Positions 36,469 through 47,066 of a stretch of 64,000 nucleotides of DNA are shown here, in pieces. The notes under the pieces were generated by a model. The model saw nothing but the letters and a program-made list of their open reading frames with translations. It was not told the origin of the DNA and made no database searches. This stretch comes from Larix kaempferi. Taxonomy: Eukaryota; Streptophyta; Pinopsida; Pinales; Pinaceae. The stretch spans positions 9,170,001-9,234,000 of the forward strand of contig BSBM01000440.1 in NCBI GenBank assembly GCA_027924585.1, written 5' to 3'. The number at the start of each line of letters is the position of its first letter. Positions within the stretch are counted from its first letter, which is position 1. The translations under genes were made by a program, and so were the position numbers.

Positions 36469-37749
36469 GATTGCCCCCTGATGTGTGAGGGCAGGAGCTC
36501 ATCGTATGGCCAATAGACATCATAGTTCTTTTGTATTTTTTTGGGGGGTTTGGGGAAGAGAAGAGACCGTTTGGAGACTGAATCAACGGTCCTTGGAAGC
36601 TGCAAAAACAAAAAATATTACATGGAATCAATATGAATGAGGAATAATCTCTGATAATGGATGAGGCGGGCATACCCATGCTCGTATCAAGACATAACAA
36701 TTAGTCCCAAGAAGGGGGACCTAAATAAGACATAAAAAATATGATGGTACATCATAATTGTCCAAAGGGAACACTATGTTGGGATGTACTCATGATCATA
36801 ACATGACTGCTCTCAATAACTGATACACTGGAATGAAGCAACAACCGTTCTGAATAAGGTCTCAGAAGGGTTGATGAACTGCTGAACTTGAAGGTGTCCA
36901 ACATCTGTAGGGACTCAATTACTGTGAGTCATCTCTGAGAAGTACATGTAACTATATACTCGAGGGAGTATAAAACTGGGGTACATCGGAATACTGTCGC
37001 CATGCGTAACCCGGATATCTATAGAAAAAATGTAACTAGTTGTTTCCATAGGTAGACTCTCAAATGTGGAAGAGTCAGGTGGTATCCGGGGTCTTCAACA
37101 AATAACTGAACGGACCAATACCCTGTGCGAGTCTCAACGACGCGATCAAGGTGTTGAAGTCGAGCATGTGAGAAACAACCATTTGGAGAGGCACTGAGGA
37201 CTCTTCTCGAAATGATTCGTAGGCACTCATCATAAATGGTGATGAGTCCAAGACACAAGGACCTCTAGGTCTATCCTCTGGAATAAATTTGGGTGTCGTC
37301 GACAAAGGGAGACCAGCAACTAACAACGCAATGATGTTTCCTTGATAGGAGCATGAGGTGTAGAACTGAAGTGTGGTAGTGCTGGATTGTAGGACATACA
37401 TACTTGTGGGGATGGGAAGTAATGGGGGTCATAGAGTGGGTAGACTCAAACTTCCTTTGTTCAGAGCATGATGACATGGTTGACCTGGCAGTGTAGGGGA
37501 CTAATTTGTAGATGTGGGGATCATAGCTTTTAGGGACTGAAGGGTATGTATTGACTCTGGGGGGATCAAGCTGATGGGTGTTGTCGAGGGATTCTTAGGG
37601 TGACATACTGCAGAATACTCTGAACAAAGGCGACCAAAATGGGGAAGCTACCATATGAGTAGATGTGATCTGTTGTGGCATCGAGAAGCACCATTGGATC
37701 CTTCTTCGTAGTTTTAATGAGCTCCAAGAAGGGATAAAAGTGTGCTCTG

Positions 37750-37960
37750 AAATGGTACTATCCTGTGGATTTTGTGAGCCCAGGACTGTTCGTGCTCATG
37801 GGTGCTTTCATTTTTAAGGAGTCTGAAAACGATAAGAAGACTCTGCAGTGGTTATGAGTACCGTCCTGTGAGTTTTTACGAGCCTAGGATGGTGATTGCT
37901 CATGGTCGCTTTCATGTTTAGAGAGTTTGAAAGTGGTAAGTGGACTCCATTGGTGTTCTT
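37750..37960. repeat. Two-copy ~105 bp tandem repeat
   Basis: Two adjacent units share TCCTGTGNRTTTTNNGAGCC, GCTCATGG..GCTTTCAT and a GAGTNTGAAA word. It lies in the 3' non-coding part of the gypsy gag-only element. Confidence 0.7.
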
Positions 37961-38276
37961 TTTCGTAAGTTAGTCTCCAAGGCCCAAAAAAGCATAAAAT
38001 GATGCAAATGGAGAACTCTTCTAGCCGATGTGACTAGAGTATTCATTTTTCGTAATTAGTCTACAAGGTCCGGAAAAGGGGTAAACTTATACCATGTAGA
38101 CGCCCTTTCAGATACATTTAGCGAGCATGAAAGGAAGCAAGGTTACTCGGCCATCTTTTCATTGTTTTTAGGAGTCAGAAAAGAGCTTAACAAAAACTCC
38201 CTGAGTGCCTTTTTCGTAAAAGGGATTGCTCGGCCTAAAAAAGGGGTAAAACTATACCGAACAAAAAGGGATATAT

Positions 38277-38870
38277 GAGAGCGAGAAAGGGTCTCAAGCA
38301 TTGTCATGAGTGTGGAATACTAAATCCAATGACATAAATATTTTCAAAAAGAGCCAACAGACAATGTGGCATGCAAACCGAGGTGATGAGTGGCATTTTG
38401 AAAAAATGCCTGAAAATTAGGGGGTGAGAGTGAGAAATGATCTCAAGCATCATCACGAGTGCGGAAAACTGAATCCGACGATATCAAACCTGTAAAAAAT
38501 GGATGACGGACGATGTGGCACACAAACTGAGGCGACGAGGGGGCATGAGAAAATTGCCCAAAAAAAAAAATCTGGAGGTGAGAGTGAGAAATGATCTCAA
38601 GCATCATCACGAGCGTGGAAAACTGAATCCGGCGATATCAAACTTGTCAAAAACGGATGACGACCGATGTGGCATGCAAACCGAGGCGATAAGTGACATT
38701 TTGAAAAAATGCCCAAAAATTATGGGTGTGAGAGCGAGAAATGGTCTCAAGCATCATCACAGGCATGGAAATATGAATCCTGCGGTGCAAATGGTGCGAA
38801 AAATGGAGGTCATAAGGACTCTAGAATGGTCAAAGGAAATAAGTAGGTTAAAAAATGGATACAAATGAAG
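38277..38870. repeat. Four-copy ~152 bp tandem repeat
   Basis: Units start near 38277, 38427, 38579 and 38730. Each has GAGAGYGAGAAA, TCTCAAGCATCATCACGAG, a TGAATCC word, GATGTGGCA and AAAAAATGCC. The period is far too long and the array too uniform for CRISPR. Confidence 0.88.
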
Positions 38871-39018
38871 GTGACCCCACCAAGCCAAGGATGTAGTGGT
38901 GGGGAGAAATGATGACCCGCAGGAGCGAAATACTATGTGTATCAAATCAACTCAAATATACAAGTGACGTGTGACCTCAAAAATGGTTGAGATCACGAAT
39001 GTGAAAAAGTGAGCAGGG

Positions 39019-42000
39019 TTAATGACCTGCCCCCATATGATGTGCATGGGGTTTGTGATTGTGGATCACATATGTGTTGGTTTGAACAATGGGCTCATTG
39101 AAGTGTTGAGATGGAGGTGATGGGGTAGGGTCAAAATGATTGATCATGCCCCCTATCTCAGGTTCGAGGTAATCTATTATGTCCCCGAACTTAGAGGTGT
39201 CAATGTGGTGCAGATGCTGTCTTAGAGAGGGATCAAGAGGGCATTGACCAAATGCTGGAGGGGGGGTGTACCATGAGGTTGTGGGTCATGGTGGCATACT
39301 GAAGTGATGATATGATGATGGGGGATTCCCCTTGTGGGGTGGATGCCCCCAGTATCTCCGACGAGAATCACGATGATGATGAGTAGGCAAGGTTTTGGGC
39401 CTGCCCCCATGTTGTGGACATGTGGTTTGCTCATCGATTTGAAAGGGTTGAACATGTGTGTGAAAGGGATCAATGGAAGGGACCGAACGGACAGAGGGGT
39501 ATCCAGTGGAAATCATGTAAATGGTGTTAATTTCTTTCGAGGAGGAAGATGGTGGGGGATGAATTTCCTCAATGAGAAGAGGGGATATCTCTAGGTCGAC
39601 GTTATTCAACTCGTATAGTGCTTCTTTGTAATCTAGGAGATCAAGGCAGTGATGTGAATAATGGCCGTAGATTCCACATATTGCACAAGGATGGTTTGTG
39701 CGCAATGATTTATCACGAGGTTGAGGGGGGATTTCTAGTTTGACTACTAGAACGTTGGTGTCATCATCCAACATATTCATGTGTTCTTGAAGTGTTGGTA
39801 ACTGTGGACATTGATGGGTGGCATGGCCTATGTCATCGCGCAAAGAGCACTTAGGGGGTATACGGTTTGTTGGGGGATTCTTTGCCAACTTGGGGGTCAC
39901 TAGGGGGGGTGCGAGTTGTGGGTGCAGTGTTGTAGGTTGGTGGACCTCTGCCCCTAGTGTTGCGGGACTGAGGGGGGACATAAGTAGATGTCGATGTAGT
40001 GCCCCCTGTTGGAGTTGATCGATTTTTTTGTATCGAAACAGGAGGTGGGGGGCGGTTTTGGTGGTTTGATATGCTAGGTGGTGGATGGTTTGACATATTC
40101 ATAGGTTGTACCGGTTGTAAAATGACGTTTGGTGTTGAGGGAGGGGTTGGGGTAGGTAGGTACCACACAGGTATTCCTAATGTTAATCCTGGGAGATTAA
40201 GTATAACCATTACTGGTGTGCTGATGGTGCCTGAAGGGGGAAATAAAAATGGGATAGTATGAATTGGTGTGGCTCCTACGTGAGTTGGCACTGAGGGTGG
40301 TTGCGGGAGTAAAAGGGGTTGTTGGTTTGGTACCTGTGTGTTATGCGAGAGGGTGCACAAATTAGATATATCGGTTATCTTCAAAGGGGGTTGGATGGAT
40401 TGGAATGTGGAAGTCATAGGTGATTCTGAGTATAATCCGGGTCTGACTGTGGAGACGAATGATGTAGGTGCATTCTGAACTGGTTGTTCAATCATAGGGA
40501 GAACATTTTTAGGTGCAATGGGAGCGTATGGGTTTCGGCATGTTTGGATATTCATGTCGGACGATGACATCATAAGGAGGTGATGAGTATTTGAATCCAT
40601 TGGTTGGATTGTGTGTGCATCATATGTGATTTGTTGTTGTGGTGTTGTGGTTCCTTGAGGAGGATCCAACAAATGAGTGTTCACCACTCCTTGTGTGGGC
40701 AAAGGATTCTGCAGCACCATGGGTTATGGTTGAGGAGGTGGCGCTGGTTGTGCCGTGTGCCCTTGGCGTTGGGCGTCATTAGACCACAGTTGGCGTGCTT
40801 GCCCCAAATGGGGGAAAGTGTGTGTATAATGGCCGTATACCCCGCATATGGAACATGGGTAGTTTGTTCGTAAATTGGGGTTCTTACCCTGTTTCGGTGG
40901 TCGATCAGGGTTTTGGTTGGAGGGGGTAGCATTTTTTTTGTTTGGAGGATAAGTCTGAGCGATTGGAGGTTGTGGTGCAGCAAGGACTACCTGTGGTGGG
41001 AAAGAAGCCGTTGAGGCTTGTGAGTGAACATGAGCATGTGTGGCCTGCTGATGGTAATATGTAGGAGGTGCAACCATAGGTGGATAGGCTGAAGGTGCAT
41101 GACCATAACACTGTGGTGGACATGGGGGTCCATGAGTGTGGTGGGGGTGGGCCATGGGAGCATACGAAGTTGTAGCTCCAAAGTGAGATGTGGCCCACGA
41201 AAGATCGGGGTCGTTATTATTGCGCATAATGGAAAACGGTTGGTTGTGGGACGCAACTTGTCCAATGATGCCATCGGCGGCGTGGGATGCTCTCGGCGCA
41301 TCATTCTGGGAGGAATCACCATGGGGAGCATCAGGTAAAATGGTATACAGGTAGCCACACTGGGCGTAGATCAGATCAAATTGCTAGGCTTTTAGAATGG
41401 CTTCTTCTTCCGACTGGGTTCGTTTAGAAGCTACATCCTTGGCTATGAGGGGTAGGAGTGATTTGAGAAACCAATCCAAAAATATACAGTCGTCCAGTTT
41501 TATCTTGTAGAGGCTACGGCGCTTGTGCCACTCATGGATATGGTCGGTGATGTGGGTAGTTGTGTTTTGTCTACAAGACAAAAGTTTTTCAACTCCTGCA
41601 TCATAGAGTACAGGTAGCTGGAAAAACTGAAGGAAAGTGGAGGCGAGGGACGTAAATGTATGGTGGGTCTCATGTGGTTGTTCAATGTACCACTTGGTTG
41701 CAGAGCCAATGAACGTTCATTGCAACAGTATTAGTCTAATGGAGTCATCCACTATGGAGTTAGATGAACACCATAGGTGAAATGACATTATGTGGTTTTG
41801 GGGATCTTCCCCAGGTTTTCCTTCAAACTTCAGGATGTCCGAGGGAAGCTTTGTGGGCATGGGGGGGCAAGTGGGGTCATGTCTAATAGGATCATTAGTT
41901 AGTCTTGCCAAGTCTGGCAAATTCAAACTTGCCAGAAATGGTAGACTAGCCGAGGGGTGTGATGTAGTGGTTGGGACATAACTGTTAATGGTAGCATTAT

Positions 42001-42442
42001 GTAGTGGTCCAGTGGCCCCTAAGGGTATGCTAGGTATGGAAGGTATGTGTGCTCCAACCGATGTGGTGTGGGAAAGGCCAGTGCTCCCAAGTGCAACATG
42101 GGTTGCTGAGGGGTTAGGAATAGTGCCAAGAATTCCTAGGATCTGGTTTGTGGTAATGAGAGGGAGTGTGACCCCTGTGTTGGGCATACCCATAACATGT
42201 GGTGGCCCTGTGTTGGGCATACGTAAAGGGGGAATGGCCCCTATATTAGGCATGCCTAATGGGGTTGTTGTTACCATGGGTGGCACAATAGTAGTAGGGT
42301 TTGTCGATGTATCTCCAATAGTACTGGTGAAAAGGGGATCGTATGGTAATCCAGCCATGGGGTTGGTTGGTGATATTTCAGTAGAGTTTTCGGATTCAGC
42401 CTCAGAATCAGATGTGAAGTGAGGCGTGTCAGAATCGGATGA
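39019..42442 (-). pseudogene. Large gag with repeated zinc knuckles (gypsy gag-only element)
   Basis: Read on the minus strand, this is one Gag of about 1,130 codons. The first ATG is at 42358 and the same frame is open from 42442. A Pro/Thr/Met-rich N-terminus precedes the retrotransposon Gag domain at ~41830-41380 (KFEGKPGEDPQNHIMSFHLW, KWYIEQP, DYxHEWHKRR-type region). A first knuckle, CSICGVYGHYTHTF, near 40860-40820 has lost its last Cys. After a ~300-residue Pro-rich linker come a damaged knuckle (CSLRDDIGHATHQC) and an intact one, CAICGIYGHYSHHC, near 39690. The frame ends at TAA 39019-39021. Stops at 41717 (TGA), 41384 (TAG), 40724 (TAA) and 39286 (TGA) and one frame change between 39981 and 39851 break it. 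It packages element RNA by family analogy. Confidence 0.88.
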
Positions 42443-43848
42443 CTATGTGTTTGGCCGATGATGTGTCGAGTCAAGGGATAAGGCTCTACATCTATGACGT
42501 GTAGATCAAAGTGTACCGAACTGAGGGGGTTGACCCTGAAGACGACGAGATCGTCTTAAATTCTCAATGGTGAGAAATATTTAAAAATTTCAGTGTAAGG
42601 TGGTGATGTAAAAAACTCGAAACCCTAATGCAACAATGAGTGCAAGAGGGGAGTGAAAAAATAAAGGCTCTCAGCCCAACAACCAACCTCAAAAAGCATT
42701 TATTATAGCAGCTATGCTATAATAAGTGGAGGGATGCAACAAAATTGGTCAGAATACCAAAAGTCAAACAGTTCCTAGAAAAAAGTGGTGTTACTAGACC
42801 AAAGGTGGGTATTGTATCATGCAAACACCTAACTAGAAGTATTGTGAGTCAACAAACGATATTCTTTGCAAGGTGATGAAATCCAAGTCAGACAATATAG
42901 AGTGTTGAATCAACGGCTAGATATCCCCCTACTGAGAGGGACACCGGGTAGACAATCCTAAAGAGTGGCAACTAGGATACCCCGTTCATGACACGTTCAG
43001 TTGGGTGAATCTGCAGTTTGGTTCTATCGCCGCTATACACCCTCTTGGTTGTACACCGAGAAATTCGAAAGGTATCCTTCGGTTACTGAATGGATTGCGG
43101 TATTCCACTCAGACTTCCGGAACCAATCTGGCTACTTCAACCCTCCTAAGGGAGAAGCCTTCCCGATAAATTGGTTGATAACCGTGTCAAAATTATAAGA
43201 TATTTTGGTACCGTAGAGGACAACCACTATGTCTCAAATGTAATAACTGAGAGGTGTTATTGGAACACCTATCCCCTCAATTCTACCTAACTACAAAATT
43301 CTTTTAAGTGCTCCCAAAGTGGGGTTAAAAGTTTGTTGAGTTTAAGGTAAATTTTAAGGCTCAGTTTAAATTATGTGGCAAAGTGGGTGCAAGTGTGGTA
43401 TTTAAACTGAAATTGATTTGCCTCGCTTGGGCAATTTTACAAATGAAAGAAAAGACACTTCCAGTTTTGCAAAAAATAAAGGCATTTTTGAAATGTAAAT
43501 GCTTGAAAAAACTATTCAAAAATAATGGATCTTTGAAATAATTTGAAGGAAAGCAAATAACATGAATACTTCAAGAAATAAATGGATCTCTTAAAAATTT
43601 CTTGGGCAAAGTATCGAGCAAATAAACAGTAAAACCTTGATCTAGATAAAATGAAAAAAAAAAAAAATCTCTCTTTCAATTTCTGAAAATTTTGTAAAAA
43701 GACTTTTAAAGGAGCATTCTAAATAGTAAAAGATTTAATGTGGCTATAAAAATGCAGGAAATTTAATACTGTAAAATATGCTAAATGGGCATAAAATATA
43801 GGAAAAAATAATTTTCAAAAAATTGGCCGAATTGAAAAAACTTGCATC

Positions 43849-44112
43849 GTGGGTTTCGGGAAAATAGCCGCGATGGGCAGCGCGGGTTACGGTCGCGAAG
43901 CCGCGATGTGCAATGTGGGTTTCGGCCGTGCAGTTGCGATGGGCAGCGCGGGTTTCGGTTGCAAAGCCGCGATGTGCAGCGCGGGTTTCGGTCACACAGT
44001 CGCGATGTGCAGCGCGGCAAATGACCGCGAAGCCACGATGTGCAGCGCGTAAAATGGCCGCGAAGCCGCGGCGTGCCGCGCGGAAAAAAGCCGAGAGGTC
44101 ATGATGAGCCGT
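43849..44112. repeat. CpG-rich 33-bp minisatellite, about 8 copies
   Basis: Eight units of 33 bp carry the core GCGGGTTTCGG, a variable GCNNAGCC, and GCGATGTGCAGC. GC content is far above the surrounding AT-rich DNA, and each unit carries several CpG sites. Because 33 is a multiple of three, frames on both strands stay open and repeat every 11 residues; the resulting 60-153 codon frames are artefacts of the period. Confidence 0.95.
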
Positions 44113-44330
44113 GCGACTGTCGGGCAAAAAATCGCGAGGCAAAAGCCGAAAAATGGACGACAAAAAATGAACCCGAAAATGGAAATTTCGGGCTGTTAAT
44201 GGCAATAAAAGGGGCCAAGATCTAGAACAACAATGGATCTTCTGTCTAGGATGGCAGATATATGAATTAAACTAATTAAAACTAACAAAAACGAAGATAT
44301 AAAGCAAAAAAAATGAGATCTAAGAATTCG

Positions 44331-44350
44331 AAGCTAGTGTAGTCGCCAAA
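44331..44350 (-). other. Primer-binding site of the gypsy gag-only element
   Basis: The minus strand reads TTTGGCGACTACACTAGC close inside the 5' LTR. It resembles the TGGCGACTCYRCTGG primer sites of some plant gypsy (Tat/Athila-type) elements and is clearly not the initiator-Met type. The priming tRNA is not certain. Confidence 0.6.
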
Positions 44351-44353
44351 AAT

Positions 44354-45048
44354 TGTTGGCTTGGTTTTGCAACCAAGCTTCGTGCAATGGGCACCTATCA
44401 ACAAGTGATAGCAGTTTCAAATATTGAAAGCAAAAACAACAATTATAAATCTGAATCTAAATTAAACTAGCATGTGCATATAACAAATAAATTTTTCTGA
44501 AAATGATTCAAGAACAAGAAATAAAAAGAACGAGTATTTTGTATTAAGATACCTCAAATGGTGAGGATTTGTGTTGAGCAACTTCCAAGGTGAGTAGCTC
44601 CAAGCTCCAAAGGTCTCTTCTCCAAGATAGCTACAATGGTCAAAAACTCATGAGAGATTTTGACAACATGAGGATAGGATGATGGATGGATGGAAAGTGA
44701 GGATCCCCTACCACCTTTTTATAGTTTTTGGTGGTGGGGAATACCATTATGGTTTTGAGGAAACCAATGGTATTGGCCAACATGGTTTAGGTACCTTTTC
44801 CCTCCTTTTTCCTTTTTTGAATATTTTGAATATTTTTATTCCCTTTTTAATATTTTTGGGAATTCTTGACCTTTTTTTAGGGTTTTTTATGCTTTTTGAG
44901 GAAAAATATTCATTTTGAGTGGAAAAAGGGGTGTATTAAGGTATTTTGGTGACCTTTTGATGGCTTTAGAGGCTCAAATGGTGAAAAGTGGACAAATGGG
45001 TCATGTGAATAAGGAAATAAGCTAGTGAGCACTTTTTGGGTGTTAACA
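44354..45048 (-). repeat. 5' LTR of the gypsy gag-only element (right copy)
   Basis: On the minus strand it begins TGTTAACACCC and ends GCCAACA. A CTATAAAAAGG word at 44714-44724 (minus) is a good TATA box; the 3' LTR copy has CTATTAAAAGG at that place. Confidence 0.93.
44714..44724 (-). promoter_or_regulatory. TATA box in the 5' LTR of the gypsy gag-only element
   Basis: CTATAAAAAGG on the minus strand lies about 330 bp from the start of the 695-bp LTR. It is altered by one base in the other LTR. Confidence 0.5.
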
Positions 45049-45082
45049 CTTACTTTCTCCATTTGCATTCGATATTGCAGAG

Positions 45083-45949
45083 ATGGAATATTCTTCTTCA
45101 CAAAATATTCTTACTCCATTCAACTATGATGAATGGAAACCAAAGATGATAGCATGCTTGAAGAGACCATGTCTGTTTGATATGTATATTGGTATTACAA
45201 GAGATTTTGATTCTGATGAAGAGGAGAATGATTGGCTCAATGATTGTGACAGAGCTTTTGGAGCAATGTGTATTGCTATGTCTCCTTGTATGCGCTACCT
45301 CAGTAATACTGCTGAAAATCCAAATGATCTATGGGTCCAACTTGACAGAGAATTTGGAAAGCAGGAAGAAGAGGATCATACTAGCCTTTTGGAAAACAAG
45401 CTCAGTGATACCTCCTTATGTGCTCTCTCTGATTATGTCTCGGCCTCAATAATTGTTCAAGATGAAAAATAAATTGTAGATTCAAAACTCACTCTCTCGA
45501 TATCTTCCATTTTGAATTCTGAGCAAGATAAACCAACACATACTCTAGATTCCGAAGAGGTTCTTGAATCCTCTCTTTCACATGAGTTTGTCGGCATGCA
45601 GAATAATGATCTATTTGATGTTTTGGATGTAAAATCTGATTTTGGAGGTGAAGCATTCATCCTCCTTGATTGCATGCCTTCTATAAAATTTTGTTCTATC
45701 ATTTGCACAATTTCTCAGAGTTTTACTGAATATGAAGAGCACTACCATTCGCTTGAGTTCAATTCTCATGCAAATTTTGTTGATTTTGGTCTTGATCTCA
45801 CCCCCGTTGGTTCAAAGGAGATCTCCAGAAACCATTTGTCAAATATTGGAGCTGATTTAACTTCCATTGATAAGAATTTCAAGTTTCAATATCTATTTGA
45901 TCCGATTGGAGCTATTCCTACCTCACTTGGTTCGAATCATAGGTTCTAG
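45083..45949 (+). pseudogene. Gag-like frame of the copia-like gag-only element
   Basis: The ATG at 45083 follows the primer-site leader once the nested element is removed. Residues 1-129 look like the N-terminal copia Gag (UBN2 type): FNYDEWKPKMIACLKRP, FGAMCIAMSP, NPNDLWVQLDREFGKQ, LLENKLSD. A TAA at 45470-45472 interrupts it, but the same frame continues to a TAG at 45947-45949. The second part (LDSEEVLESSLSHEF and beyond) is rich in Ser, Asp and Phe and belongs to no family I know. Protein-like sequence can be followed in that frame a little further, to about 46120. There is no zinc knuckle, protease or pol. The second half resembles the acidic tail at 63.7-64.0 kb. Confidence 0.7.
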
Positions 45950-46310
45950 GATCATCCTCATATTTTCAGATTTGTTCTCACCATTTTCGGTATGAAGAGC
46001 AAGTTCATAAAGTCTCCACATTCGCTTGCATCCACTGATGGAGAATTCAAGCACATGTTTTTGGAGCATGATCCATTTACTCCCAAGAGTAAGATACCTC
46101 CTGACATATCTACTTGAGTTTGGGGCAGTTAAATATTTTGGTGTGTTACAGTCCATTTTTTTGGGGGGGGTTCCCATGAGGTTTTCTCCATTTCCTCCGT
46201 TCATGGATTGTTCTTAGTTTGGATTATTATTGTAATGGGGTGACCTTTGGTCTCAGTTACCAGGTCCCTTTCATTTATTTTTATACCACATAGTATAGCT
46301 TGTGGGGGGG
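45950..46310 (+). other. 3' non-coding end of the copia-like gag-only element, with polypurine tract
   Basis: This runs from the gag stop to the 3' LTR. The last bases before the LTR read GCTTGTGGGGGGG, the polypurine tract. Another G-run lies near 46163. Confidence 0.65.
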
Positions 46311-47066
46311 TGTTAGGATATTCACATCATAATTTAATGATTGCATGCATTCTGCATGCATTCTGCATGCATTCTGCATGCATTCTGCATGCACTCTGCA
46401 TGCATGCATCTCAGTCATCAGGGTGGTGTCCCCCGGCACCTAGTCCTCAGTTTTCTAGCCCCGAGATATTTTTTCTGCTCATTTACAACCCTCCTAGACA
46501 GTGTAGCGCCCTTCTTTCATCTACTTGAGAAAGGTGCCCTCCCTCACCTACCACTCAGTTACACTTCAGTTAGTGAGTGATTTGTGGATCTGCTCCTTGA
46601 TTTGAGGACAGATTGACTAGTTGATTGTCTCCGACACTCCGATTGACCTCCAGTTAGCCTAGACATCCTGTTCTGACTCCAGTCAGCTCCCCATGTGCCT
46701 CACTTGAGCCTCTTTTCACTCCTTTGCATGTGTTACAGCTACATACACTCAGTTAGACTCAGTTTGACACATGTTGCTCAAGCTAGACACCTGTTGACAG
46801 TTACTTGTGTATTGATGACACTCCACTGATGATGATGATGACTCCTAGTGAAGACAAGCTACACTATGCAGGCTATTTGATTGACCTCCTTAGGCAATTC
46901 GAATTGCTTGGCTTAGCTCACTCATTGTGACAATATTGTATTTTCACCCTTATTGGGATATAGAGCATTGATGCATGCTTTTTGCACAGTTTACACCATA
47001 TTTTCTGAGTTTCATCTATTGTGATTGATTTACTTGTTCATTAAATCTGCTGTGACTAATTTTACA
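46311..47066 (+). repeat. 3' LTR of the copia-like gag-only element
   Basis: It is 756 bp, about 50 bp longer than the 5' LTR. The excess comes partly from extra ATTCTGCATGC units (about five at 46340-46400) and partly from an insertion near 46770. Confidence 0.93.

Larger units (their letters stand above)
36469..39018 (-). other. Long 3' non-coding region of the gypsy gag-only element
   Basis: About 2.5 kb lies between the gag stop and the 3' LTR. It has no recognisable pol-derived motif in any frame. It holds two tandem-repeat blocks listed separately. The end beside the LTR is the polypurine tract. Confidence 0.65.
42443..44353 (-). other. Long 5' leader of the gypsy gag-only element
   Basis: About 1.9 kb runs from primer site to gag. 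It contains the CpG-rich minisatellite (separate entry) and otherwise AT-rich sequence with an A13 run near 43654. No credible gene was seen; the short frame at 43001 on the plus strand lacks any family motif. Long leaders of this kind occur in Tat-type plant gypsy elements. Confidence 0.65.
35773..45048 (-). mobile_element. Gypsy gag-only element (TR-GAG type), minus strand, nested in the leader
   Basis: LTRs of 696 bp (35773-36468) and 695 bp (44354-45048) are flanked by a perfect CTTAC duplication (35768-35772, 45049-45053). On the minus strand a primer site follows the right LTR and a GGGGGCAATC polypurine tract precedes the left LTR. The 7.9 kb interior holds a long leader with a GC-rich minisatellite, one large gag frame with repeated zinc knuckles, and a 2.5 kb 3' region with tandem repeats. 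No protease, RT, RNase H or integrase was found. This matches the published idea of terminal-repeat elements that keep only GAG (TR-GAG). Confidence 0.93.
34914..47066 (+). mobile_element. Copia-like gag-only element (TR-GAG type) nested in the chromovirus
   Basis: LTRs of 706 bp (34914-35619) and 756 bp (46311-47066) are flanked by a perfect ACAAG duplication (34909-34913, 47067-47071). It splits the chromovirus between protease and RT. After subtracting the element nested in its leader it is only about 2.9 kb. Its interior holds a primer site, one gag-like frame and a G-rich polypurine tract, with no pol. The primer type, LTR start TGTTAGGATATTCACA and Gag relate it to the element at 61001, so the two appear to be one family or sister families. 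Confidence 0.92.

Noticed and set aside
38277-38870. Regular repeats considered as a CRISPR array
   Set aside because: The units are ~152 bp and tandem without unique spacers, in a plant retrotransposon.
43744-44225. A 153-codon frame with 11-residue repeats and several similar frames on the other strand
   Set aside because: The 33-bp period keeps nearly every frame open at once. No single frame is favoured, so it is a minisatellite rather than a gene.
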